The translations under genes and the position numbers were made by a program. Positions 1-7,355 of a stretch of DNA of 12,969 bases are shown piece after piece. Where the stretch lies: the NCBI GenBank assembly GCA_900618425.1, contig UZAN01057262.1, positions 1 through 12,969 of the forward strand, given 5' to 3'. Position 1 is the first letter of the stretch, and every line of letters starts with the position of its first letter. The notes under the pieces were generated by a model that was given only the letters and a program-made list of their open reading frames with translations, ran no database searches and was not told the origin of the DNA. Source of the stretch: Echinostoma caproni (taxonomy: Eukaryota; Platyhelminthes; Trematoda; Plagiorchiida; Echinostomatidae).

Positions 1-40
1 CATATTCAATGCATTTAAAGTGTACAATGAATTTCGAGGT

Positions 41-102
41 CAGTGTCACACATCACAGTGTTGCTGATAAGTCGTTTACACAGGACGAATTTGTGACACT
101 GT
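41..102 (+). ncRNA. degenerate hammerhead-ribozyme-like motif
   Basis: Seen: CTGATAA at 64-70 differs by one base from the hammerhead core CUGAUGA. It is followed directly by GTC (71-73), a 10-base loop region, GAC (84-86) and then GAA (87-89). This matches the order core / stem II / GAA of a hammerhead. Flanking pairs are ACAGTGT (55-61) with ACACTGT (96-102), and CAGTGTCACA (41-50) with TGTGACACTG (92-101). Known: hammerheads occur in trematode SINE-like repeats and in Penelope-like elements. Against activity: the core G is changed, the base after GAA is T instead of A, and no proper stem III or cleavage triplet is visible. It is probably a dead relic if it is a hammerhead at all; the alternative is a chance inverted repeat. 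Confidence 0.3.
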
Positions 103-350
103 TTTTTTCATGAATGGTCAAATATGATTTGAATGGGACAAATGCTAAAAACTGTTCGATGTGAAGTAGTTCCCGTTAGCACTCTTGTACAAACATAAAG
201 GCTACCCGTCAATGAACACTCTCCTTAGTGCGGAACACTTCTAACACTGTTCCTCGTTCGTTAAGAAGGAATAAAACCTGTGGAATCGTTTAAGCATTTA
301 TTCTCAGGTGCGCGTGACTTAAAAAACACAAAACCATCTGTCAGGGTTTC
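103..350. other. unassigned spacer
   Basis: Starts with a short T run (102-108). No coding similarity, RNA gene or repeat was recognised on either strand. Confidence 0.4.
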
Positions 351-438
351 CTCGAAACGACTAGTTCGGTTCGAACGAACTTCTCTTGCTGGTCCTCGAA
401 AGGAACCGGTTTCTTTCAGACCTAGCGGTCGTCTCGAG
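351..438. repeat. nested inverted repeat, possible structured segment
   Basis: An outer stem pairs CTCGAAACGAC (351-361) with GTCGTCTCGAG (428-438), 10 of 11 positions. An inner stem pairs CGGTTC (367-372) with GAACCG (403-408). CTAG occurs just inside both outer arms (361-364 and 422-425). The overlapping open frames on both strands (about 261-577) look like shadows of this symmetry rather than genes, because none resembles a known protein. It could be a fold-back element remnant. Confidence 0.4.
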
Positions 439-888
439 AAATGCGTCCATAGATTGGGTGTCTCTGGGGAAGCATGATTCACTTATCGTCTTGTGTAGGT
501 TATTTTCACTAAAGTTAATATTTGAGTTTACGGTTGGGTTTGTGATTCAAAGAACTCCGACCTCACCCCGACTTTAGTACTCCCCGGAAGAGGCGTGCAA
601 AGTGGCTCCACCACATACTGAACACAATGGTTATCGGCTGGATGAAGTGATAGTGTGTTAGACAGTCTGCAACGTGTTAACCGAGTCTCAAAGACGTAAA
701 ATCCCACTGACTGAATACACGCCTCGTACGCCACCTTGCGGATCATCCATTGGCTGAGTGACTGCCCTGTTCTTAAACCTCCAAGACATTAATTAGGTTC
801 TTGGAAATGCGGCAGTATCGCAAACGCAAACCAATTATAAAGTAACTTAACTATTTTACACAGTACGATGGTTAGTGAAGGTCTCTTG
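439..888. other. unassigned spacer
   Basis: Contains only short open frames with no protein-like signature. No RNA gene or repeat was recognised. Confidence 0.4.
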
Positions 889-918
889 TGAGGAGGTCCT
901 CATGAAGGTTACTTCATG
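889..918. repeat. two abutting short hairpins
   Basis: TGAGGA (889-894) and TCCTCA (897-902) form a perfect 6-bp hairpin with a 2-nt loop. Directly next to it, CATGAAG (901-907) and CTTCATG (912-918) form a 7-bp hairpin with loop GTTA. The two overlap by two bases, so only one can fully form at a time. No function can be assigned. Confidence 0.5.
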
Positions 919-1240
919 GCACTGATAATATCTCGTTCCCTATCAAATTCATTTCACAAAAATAATGTGTATGTAAACTGTTTGGAACTATGGTCTGCTT
1001 CCCCAGTGAACCACCAACATCAAACCCACAGAATTGAGTAATCCACTTTATTTATTTTGCTTATTTCTGTTGAACAGGTCTCTCACACTACCCTTTTCTA
1101 TCGTTATTGATAATTTGATTCAATCGGACACGAGCCACTGCTTATTTACATGTTTGAAATTTGGTTTTTGGTATTCTTTTTGCTTCCTTCTTCTTTCTTC
1201 GTTATACAACAAGTTTCATGATGAGCACTAAGGTCAACCG
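919..1240. other. unassigned T-rich spacer
   Basis: The open frame at 1034-1231 is rich in Leu, Phe and Ser because of T-rich DNA. It has no conserved motif and is not called as a gene. Confidence 0.4.
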
Positions 1241-1249
1241 GTGCTAATG

Positions 1250-1560
1250 GTAAAGGGGCGGTAGTGGTTGGACTCGAACATGTAACATCCAAACTGTTGT
1301 TATGATGACTTCTGTCCATAAATAGATCACGACCACCTACCAGGATACAAGTAGTAAAGAGAGCTATCGAGTAGGGTTATGACTTACCGGCGTCGCGCAA
1401 ATGGCACGACGTCACCTATCCACGAATCGAGGTCCGACAGCGAGCTCGACAACATGCACGACTGAGGTCTGCCTCATTCCAACACAGAAAGAGCGTGGGA
1501 AGACAGGTGGTCAATCCGGCGAGAGGGCGGGGTTAGTAGAAAAAACGTGTAACCAATGAG
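1250..1560 (-). repeat. possible SINE-like or tRNA-derived repeat with B-box-like motif
   Basis: On the minus strand, GTTCGAGTCC (about 1275-1284) matches the RNA polymerase III B-box consensus closely. About 60 bases upstream on that strand, near 1330-1345, TGGTAGGTGG is a weak A-box-like stretch. The segment from 1380 to 1560 is richer in CpG than its surroundings. No cloverleaf could be folded by eye, so this is not called a tRNA gene. A short tRNA-derived SINE remnant is one reading; chance is the other. Confidence 0.22.
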
Positions 1561-2034
1561 GTGCGCTGAACGGAAGCAGATCCATCGATAAAGTTTCTTG
1601 CTCAATTCCAAGTGACAGTTTCACTAATCAAAGTGATACTTTCTCAAATCAATCTTAAAATGGTTTAGGCTATGATTTTAATCTCCTCTTTGAACTTAGG
1701 ACTACCAGTCAGTACAATACGTCGAACACGTTGAACCGAAGGCCTAAAGGTCAACGGCATACCGACAGAGTAGTTAGTAGTCCATTCATGTTAGCGTGTT
1801 TGAACAAATCTCATCGTGGTATGGTCCAAAGGACATGCAACGTTATCTGTCATATCGACAATCGTCAAAATCTGCCAACGTGGAAGGGGCAACAACAATA
1901 ACACATCTCACCGACGGAAATATTGCTGCATGCATCACTGTAGCCTCTAGATTGTATCTATTTTTAAACCCAAACGTAGTAATAAAATTTTCAGCTATGT
2001 GTGGCTCACAGAGGCGCTCTGCTCAAGCTTCCCG
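1561..2034. other. unassigned spacer
   Basis: Includes part of a 112-codon open frame (1796-2134). Its predicted peptide has no recognisable domain, and its end runs into the inverted-repeat segment that follows. Confidence 0.4.
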
Positions 2035-2226
2035 ACAGTTCCCGTGTGATCAAACACATTCAACCTGTACCGGAAATGGGTCAGCCAGCCCACGCGGCGA
2101 ACAAGTGGAATCTGAACAGAATAGCAGCCGGTGAACAACCTCCTCTTTCGGGGGCTCGCAACCACAGCTGTAATCGATTGAACCTGGGGAATTGCCAGCA
2201 AAACGCGAGTGTTTTGACCGCACTGT
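2035..2226. repeat. possible small element with degenerate terminal inverted repeats
   Basis: The left arm begins ACAGT (2035-2039) and contains GATCAAACAC (2048-2057). The right arm, read in reverse complement from 2226, begins ACAGT and contains GGTCAAAACAC (2209-2219). Matching blocks are in the same order with small gaps, over a span of about 190 bp that is GC-richer than its flanks. This suggests a MITE-like relic, but no clear target-site duplication is visible. The overlapping open frames of 79-81 codons on both strands are not convincing genes. Confidence 0.25.
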
Positions 2227-2941
2227 TCATGCACGAAATTGTATAATTTCTCATATACTTTTTACACCCTCACGCAGGCAAGAAACCAGTCTCTAGGACT
2301 AACTGGTCGACTAGGCACATTTCAAACTGTGGTGATAGCTGTACATCCATGCCGATTATCGATTCATCTTTTTAACATTTTTATTGTTTGGGAGCAATCA
2401 TTGAAAGCAGAAAGGAGAACGCTAACGAACACCATAAACGTATTTCGTATCTGATGATCAGGAATCGTTCAGCTGCACACTGTACAAATGGTGAACAATC
2501 AATGATTAAAATCGATTCATTCTCTGCGCAAGTTGTATGTTTTTTACAACTGAACCCAGCGTCGGCTGTTTCCTTTTTTGTCAAAATAGTGATTCAGTTC
2601 GAAGCAGTAGGTAGAGATTCGAAATTTGTCTGAAAGAGGGGGGTTAGCTACTGAATGCTCAAGTGAATAGTACGCTGTTATTTGCATGCTCCTGGACTCA
2701 AACCTTGAATACCCTGATGAACGTAAACTGTCCAAAAAAAACTGAAACTGTTGTGTGCTGTGCCGTTCGGTTCTGCACACAGAAACAACAAATGCCTCAG
2801 GAACTGCGCAGCTGAAGTCAAGTTATCCGTTCGCAAGGAAATTGGCTCGATCCTAGCACAACATTCATATCACCACGATGGTAAATAAGATCTTTCTTTG
2901 TGAATGTTATAGTGTTAATAACACAGAAATGTCGGTAGAGA
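2227..2941. other. unassigned spacer
   Basis: Several open frames of 67-81 codons occur on both strands, none protein-like. A G6 run lies at 2638-2643 and an A8 run near 2732. A weak B-box-like string (GGTTTGAGTCC on the minus strand, about 2695-2705) has no partner motif. Confidence 0.4.
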
Positions 2942-2964
2942 ATTATATTTGATTATATTTGATT
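2942..2964. repeat. 10-bp tandem duplication
   Basis: ATTATATTTG is present twice head to tail (2942-2951 and 2952-2961), with three more bases of a third unit. It is AT-rich and of no known function. Confidence 0.8.
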
Positions 2965-3002
2965 GTAAAACGTGCCTTGAGAAAGGTTAACCACGGTAAC
3001 CG

Positions 3003-3030
3003 AATAATATATAATATAATATAATATAAT
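3003..3030. repeat. (ATAAT)n microsatellite
   Basis: Four perfect ATAAT units occupy 3011-3030, with a degenerate unit before them and a T6 run just after. RTE-type LINEs often end in short AT-rich tandem units, so this may mark an old insertion, but no LINE sequence was recognised upstream. Confidence 0.85.
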
Positions 3031-3121
3031 TTTTTACTCTGCACCGCTGTGTTTTAAACACTATAATGTTCACAATAAAACAACACATGGCGCATCGATT
3101 TTTCGATGCACTCCTAACATC

Positions 3122-3296
3122 ATTTGGTCCTGATGTGTTAAAGAGGATCTTTCATCCCGTAGCAACGCTACCAGCACCACCAACAACATCAAATGCTCAC
3201 CATAAAGCGCATAATGATCTCACTACCATCAATAATTTGGTCTTGATGCTAAGTGTGCCATGAACAGTCGTCAGACTTAGCCATCAGGACCAAATT
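3122..3296. repeat. three copies of a 14-bp unit, two forming a 20-bp stem hairpin
   Basis: ATTTGGTCCTGATG occurs at 3122-3135. It recurs with one change at 3235-3248, and its exact reverse complement is at 3282-3295. The second and third copies extend into a hairpin: arm 3234-3254 pairs with 3275-3296, with one G-T wobble (3243/3287) and a one-base bulge at 3281. The loop is 20 nt (3255-3274). The outer copies could instead be terminal inverted repeats of a 174-bp element. The 65-codon open frame at 3066-3263 overlaps this structure and is not called as a gene. Confidence 0.75.
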
Positions 3297-3488
3297 GATT
3301 GCATTCCTCAATGACCGAATGTGATTAACTGTTTGCATAAAATGTGTTCACTCTGATGAAATGCACTTCATTCATTTTGCTGTAGTTCAGCCCCTCAATT
3401 TGTGAAGTGACCAAACGACAGATGGATTTCTGCTTAGTCAAATCACGGATTTCGTTTTCCTCATTGCTGGTGCTCCAACTTGTAATCA

Positions 3489-3676
3489 GATTTCGAATCA
3501 GGCTACAGCAAGTCGCGTAACTGACATTGACTCAACACCATCGGACAGCGTGTGACTCAGCCGCTTTTATATAAATTTCGCGAACATCGATCGAACGAGT
3601 GTTCTATCGATTGACAATCAGCGTGCGTTTGTCTGGTAAATCGATTCGGTATAACTCCAATCATCCAGTTCTATAG
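3489..3676 (+). repeat. dispersed repeat, copy 1
   Basis: Diverged direct copy of the segment at 8675-8840. Shared exact blocks in the same order are CATCGGACAGC (3539-3549) and AGTGTTCTATCGAT (3598-3611), followed by closely similar bases around 3637-3676. The two copies differ by small gaps, including a net 15 bases between these blocks. The flanks do not align clearly, so the repeat is about 165-190 bp, although weak similarity may start nearer 3390. It could be a SINE or the 3' tail of a retroelement. Confidence 0.7.
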
Positions 3677-4044
3677 CTTAGTTATAGCTATATATATTGT
3701 CTTCCTAAGTCTATCCTTAACAAGATGAAGGAAGAGAGTCTCAGGGGTACTCCTTCTTTTAATGAAAGAAAGTAATGGGATTAAACAATGTGTAAATTGG
3801 AATGCCCTTGACTAAACAGGCATCAAACGATCCTCGTCCGTGTTCTCCGCGTCACAGGACACCCGTTAAAACAGTACGGATTTTTAATTGGACGAGACTG
3901 TTATTCTCTGAGTCCTTCTCCTATAACCGTAACGCATATCTCCTTGGTTGGCGTTTTTTTTCTGGGGCTTGGATTATCACAGTTAACTTCAATTATATAT
4001 GTATGTTTTATATTAAATAGTTATGTTATATATGCTTACATATT
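3677..4044. other. unassigned AT-rich spacer
   Basis: Lies between the dispersed repeat and the start of recognisable Penelope-like coding sequence. It could include the untranslated or terminal-repeat part of that element, but nothing specific is visible. No hammerhead core was found here on either strand. Confidence 0.4.
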
Positions 4045-4485
4045 ATCACCCCTGAACATGTATCCGCTTTAAAGGAATTAAAGGAGAAACCCGCTTTGGT
4101 CATTTAATACCCTGGTAAAGGATCTGGGGCCATCCTGATGGACCGTGCAAAGGAAGGTGGAATATGTCCTCAATGACAACAACAATTTCATACGAAAAAA
4201 AGCATGTGATGACCCGAAAGAGTTGGAATCGAAAATTGCCTCTGAAGTTCAATTTCTATTAGAGGGACATTTCATGGATGCAAACACCGCACGGGGTCTA
4301 AAAACCGGAGGAACGCAGATTCCCCAAATTTAAGGCCTACCAAAACTCCACAAACCAGGCGTGTCGCTCAGGCCAATTCTATCCATGATCAACTCACCGC
4401 AGCACATAATTGCAAAATGGCTTGNAAGGTGTTATAACCAGTCCATAGATCACTGTTCAAACATACAGTCAAGGACAGTTCTGAA
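4045..4485 (+). pseudogene. Penelope-like element RT, N-terminal fragment (dead)
   Basis: Penelope-like elements encode a reverse transcriptase joined to a GIY-YIG endonuclease. This fragment shows the typical start: ITPEHVSALKELKEK (from 4045), then a PGKGSGAILMDR block corresponding to the usual PADKG..V.MD region. Another frame holds VEYVLNDNNNF and a linker. The RT-specific block GLPKLHKPGVSLRPILSMIN (4334-4393) is next, then SPQHIIAKWL. The residue before GLPK is normally Tyr; here it is a TAA stop at 4331-4333, consistent with one base change. Other lesions are a stop at about 4105, a frameshift near 4145 and a frame change near the N at 4425. The last recognisable residues are HTVKDSSE, ending at 4485. 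The catalytic YxDD region is absent. The family assignment is firm; the exact clade is not resolved. Confidence 0.85.
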
Positions 4486-6317
4486 CGTCACGCTTCACCC
4501 TCCATGTGTTAAGTGATTCGGCATCCGAAGCTAGCAGTGTTGCTGCTGTTGGTATTGCATTAAGTGTCAAGGTTGAGAGCTCGCTTCTGGACTGGATTCC
4601 AGTCAGTAGCCGACCGTGCTCTGTACGTCTCAAAGGTTCAATAGCTACAGCTTATTCGTCGTATTGGTGTGTGCACCGACCGATTGCAATACACCTGAAA
4701 TCAAAAATGAGATCTAAAAGGACCTTTCTCAATTACTCCAAAGTGTTCGATCAACGGACATCGTAGTAGTCGCCCGGGACTTCAGTGCTCAAGTGGGATC
4801 CCTGGACGAATCAGAAAGACTTCTTGGTGGACCACACACATGCTATCCCAACCAACCGGACGGACAACGGAGATCGCCTACTTTAACTCTGCGCGGACTA
4901 CGGATTGTTCCTTTCAAGCACGAACTTCTTGCACAAGAAACGACTCCACCTCACATGGAAGCCACCAACCTCTTGACAGCTCTGGACCCAAATCGACTGC
5001 ATCGCCATTAGTCACCGCTAGAGGGGGTCGATTCAAAACTGCCACTCTTACTGGTCAACACATGTGGATACAGGCTACACCTTGTTACGAGCCAAGTTCT
5101 CCCTACGTCTGGAAAACAACCGCAAAAAACCACCGACAACGGATACCTACGATACAATGTCAGTGATTGTTGTAAGTCGGTCTTTGAAGCGGAACTCTCC
5201 GATCGCCTTTCAGTTCAACCTCCAACCGAAGGACCCAATGAACATTGGAAGCAAATCAAGGAAGCCATGCAAATATCGATAAAAACAACGTCGAACCCTG
5301 GCACAAGTTCAAAACACAAACGATGGATCTCGATGACCTCGGCCACCCTGATGGACGCTCCTCCTGATGCCAAATACGACACCGCGCAAATCCCTCAAAC
5401 GACAGCTGATCAAGAGTCTGAGGAATGATCGCGAGAAATGGTGATTAGGAAAGTGTAAAAAGATGGAGAAAGTTGCGGCAACAGGTAATAGTCGCAACCT
5501 TTTCCGTCTAATTAGGAATACGGCCCCAGGAAAATAGACGTAGGTGAGGTATTCAAGACCTCTGTCCCAGATGGACTGTTCCCATCGACGTTTAAGGATG
5601 GAGGCTCAGCGTTAGTCTTGGAGTAGACAAAACTCCTGCTCTCAATATTGGAAAGGGACCAGGTTTAAACCGAATGGTGTGATTCGATTATCATACCATT
5701 ATACAGGAAAGGTGACAGATCCTATTGTGAAAACTACAGAGGAATTAGTTTAATCAACATCGCTTCTAAACTTCTCACTGGGATCATACTCCGTCGATTG
5801 TCTGCCGCACGTAAACGGTGCACGAGTGAGAACCAAGTTGGTTTTAGACCTGATCGAAGTTTTATCGGTCACATCACTCTTCGATAAGTTCTAAAGCATC
5901 GACATTCTTTTCGTAGACCAACGATCTTTTTGGATTTGAAAGCGGCATTCGACTCAGTCGACCGCTCCAAACTCTGGCGTTGCCTCGTTCTAAAGGGTGT
6001 GCCGGAGAAGTTTATTTCAACATTACAATCTCTTTATACTAACAGCCGAAGTTGAATCCGAGCTTACGGCACTTTTTCGCCCGAGTTCACTACGGACCGT
6101 GGTGTTTGACAGGGCCTCTCTCTCCGTTTCTATTTAATTTTGTCATAGATTTACTTCTTGAAACAGCCCTATCCTCGTGCGACAATAGCGGTATCGATTT
6201 ACTCCCAGGTGGCAGACTATCTGATCTATAGGCAGACAACATTGTGCTACTAAGTGAAGATCCAGGTAATTTTCAAGCTTTTCTTGGTATTTTGAGTACT
6301 GCCAAACCTTTCGGCAG
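4486..6317 (+). pseudogene. RTE-like LINE, endonuclease plus RT fragment (dead)
   Basis: Middle part of an APE-endonuclease LINE. The endonuclease relic (about 4486-5100) shows VGIALS and LLDWIPVSSR, PTDCNTPEIK (4676 on, after a one-base loss), DFSAQVG (4778 on, Gly before Asp changed to Arg), DNGDRLL (4863), LTWKPP and WTQIDCIAISHR. The usual Ser-Asp-His end motif reads TGY at 5070-5078, so the catalytic His is lost. A linker follows, with an apparent deletion near 5530. The RT starts at PDGLFP (5567) and includes YRKGDRSYCENYRGISLIN, QVGFRPDRS and motif A FLDLKAAFDSVDR (5927-5965, Asp kept). Motif B has a stop after DRGV. Motif C YADD has become stop-ADN at 6229-6240. The thumb and C-terminal domains are absent. 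The style resembles RTE/CR1-like LINEs of digenean flatworms. Confidence 0.85.
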
Positions 6318-6690
6318 GTGTTAGCAACAAACGCTTACCCCGAAGAGTTCGTTAATAAGCATTGCGAACCGAGAATGGCGAAATGACCGGTCGCATCAAT
6401 TCCGAAATTGCGAGTCCCATTGTACCTTCAATTCGAAGTTGAAGACGTAAGCCGTCCGCTCAACAAACGACCGAGATCAGCAATCGCTTGAACTTACTAT
6501 TCAGCTGACTCCCAAATCGTCTACCGGGCAACTAGAATACCCACACCTCAGAGTAAAAGAACGTCTGCCTCTGTACACCAATTCTAATCTGATCTACCAA
6601 TTTCAATGTGGGTGTGGAGCGACCTACCGAGGAAGAACAGAGCGACAGTTATGGATTCGGGTGGGGGAACATATTCCAAATTGGGTCCAA
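6318..6690 (+). pseudogene. Penelope-like element C-terminus with GIY-YIG nuclease (dead)
   Basis: Resumes Penelope coding after the missing RT core. VLATNAYPEEFVNKHC (6318 on) resembles the region after the thumb; a TGA stop follows at about 6384. Then comes a stretch ending YRATRIPTPQ. After a frameshift near 6547, the nuclease reads ERLPLYTNSNLIYQF, CGCGATYRGRTERQL and then GEHIPNW (6559-6690). The first Tyr of the GIY part is at 6595-6597. The YIG triplet is YRG at 6625-6633, so the middle Ile is Arg. The paired Cys residues and the Arg after YIG, typical of this clade, are kept. The reading beyond 6690 is uncertain; a C-terminal tail may persist to about 6890. Together with 4045-4485 it is most simply one original element, though two separate copies cannot be excluded. 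Confidence 0.85.
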
Positions 6691-6716
6691 TATCAGAAAT
6701 ACTATTGTTTGTGAGA

Positions 6717-6740
6717 TACTACTCACATTTGTGAGTAGTA
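6717..6740. repeat. perfect 11-bp palindromic hairpin
   Basis: TACTACTCACA (6717-6727) and TGTGAGTAGTA (6730-6740) are perfect reverse complements separated by TT. It lies just after the GIY-YIG relic, where the Penelope reading is lost. It has no T tract after it and no known function. Confidence 0.8.
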
Positions 6741-7050
6741 CGCAAATGGATTCGGCGGCTTCTTTCAAAGGTCAAAAATGAACATGATTCTTAGAGCGAA
6801 TCGCTGTGTTTTAAATACGGACTGTTCCATTCATTTTCTTGTGCGCTGCCGTGAATTGCGCAGACATGTTCAAAATGAGGTATCTTGTTATATGCATCCC
6901 TAATTATCCATATCCTAACTGTGGTTAGCAATAAACAACTCTCTTCGAGCCTGCACCGTTCTGGAATTACAAAATTATGAATTCACATTCTTAGCGACCC
7001 GAGGTTATTTCGATGCGTATTATCACCATATTTGTCGTCACAACAAACTT
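6741..7050. other. unassigned, possible tail of the Penelope-like element
   Basis: A short string RHVQNEV, readable near 6860-6880, recalls the C-terminal end of Penelope proteins but is too short to call. No other feature was recognised before the integrase fragment. Confidence 0.3.
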
Positions 7051-7051
7051 T

Positions 7052-7355
7052 AGTAGGTTATTTGCTCAGTACCGTTTTGCTAGAAGTCCTCGCCTCAGAT
7101 AACGGCCCACAATTTTTACGTCTTTCCAATTCACGGTATTTTGTGCGTCAAATGGTATTCGCCGTATTTTATCTCCAGTGTATCATCAGTAATTTAAAGG
7201 TCAATTAGGGTAATGTTTGGCATATTTAAACGTTCTGAGATCACGCCACAGTGTGAGGTTAAACTGTCACGGTCTATTGATGCTTTTCGCCGTACATATC
7301 GCGCCACCCCCAGAACAGTAGTCTCCTGCTGAATTATTTCTATGGCTTGACTAAT
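7052..7355 (+). pseudogene. Ty3/Gypsy-type integrase fragment (dead)
   Basis: LTR-retrotransposon integrases insert the DNA copy into the host genome using a D,D-35-E active site. Seen here in order but in changing frames: SRLFAQYRFA (7052-7081), EVLASDNGPQF (7083-7115) with the second catalytic Asp at 7098-7100, and CASNGIRRILSPVYH (7142-7186). Next is GQLG at 7199-7210, where the family usually has GQAE, so the catalytic Glu appears to be Gly. FKRSEITPQCEVKLSRSID and FRRTYRATPRT follow (7225 on), then SPAELFLWLD (7322-7351). At least four frame changes and stops at 7190, 7211 and 7330 show decay. The first Asp and the zinc-binding N-terminus are not recognised upstream. No protease, RT or RNase H of the same element was seen. 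Confidence 0.8.

Larger units (their letters stand above)
4045..6690 (+). mobile_element. mosaic of Penelope-like element and RTE-like LINE
   Basis: All recognisable pieces are on the + strand. Penelope-like RT N-terminus (4045-4485) is followed by an RTE-like endonuclease and RT palm (4486-6317), then Penelope-like C-terminus with GIY-YIG nuclease (6318-6690). About 300 residues of the Penelope RT core are missing. The LINE lacks the start of its endonuclease and everything after the RT palm. Similar sequences sit at the two joins: ACGCTTCACCC (4490-4500) and ACGCTTACCC (6331-6340). A LINE insertion normally keeps its 3' end, so the simplest explanations are insertion plus deletions, or a recombination or template-switch join. 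Confidence 0.8.

Noticed and set aside
261..577. Overlapping open frames on both strands
   Set aside because: They mirror each other across an inverted repeat and show no protein signature.
2450..2490. CTGATGA string considered as a hammerhead core
   Set aside because: No GAAA with a complementary stem II follows. The same applies to CTGATGA near 2716, 3353, 11559 and 11942.
3003..3676. AT microsatellite plus repeat copy read as the 5' terminal repeat of the Penelope element
   Set aside because: No matching copy lies downstream of the GIY-YIG end at the expected place. The second repeat copy is 2 kb further on, past a Gypsy fragment.
3045..6815. Shared 14-mer CGCTGTGTTTTAAA at 3045 and 6802
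   Set aside because: One isolated 14-base match in 13 kb is compatible with chance, and the flanks do not align.
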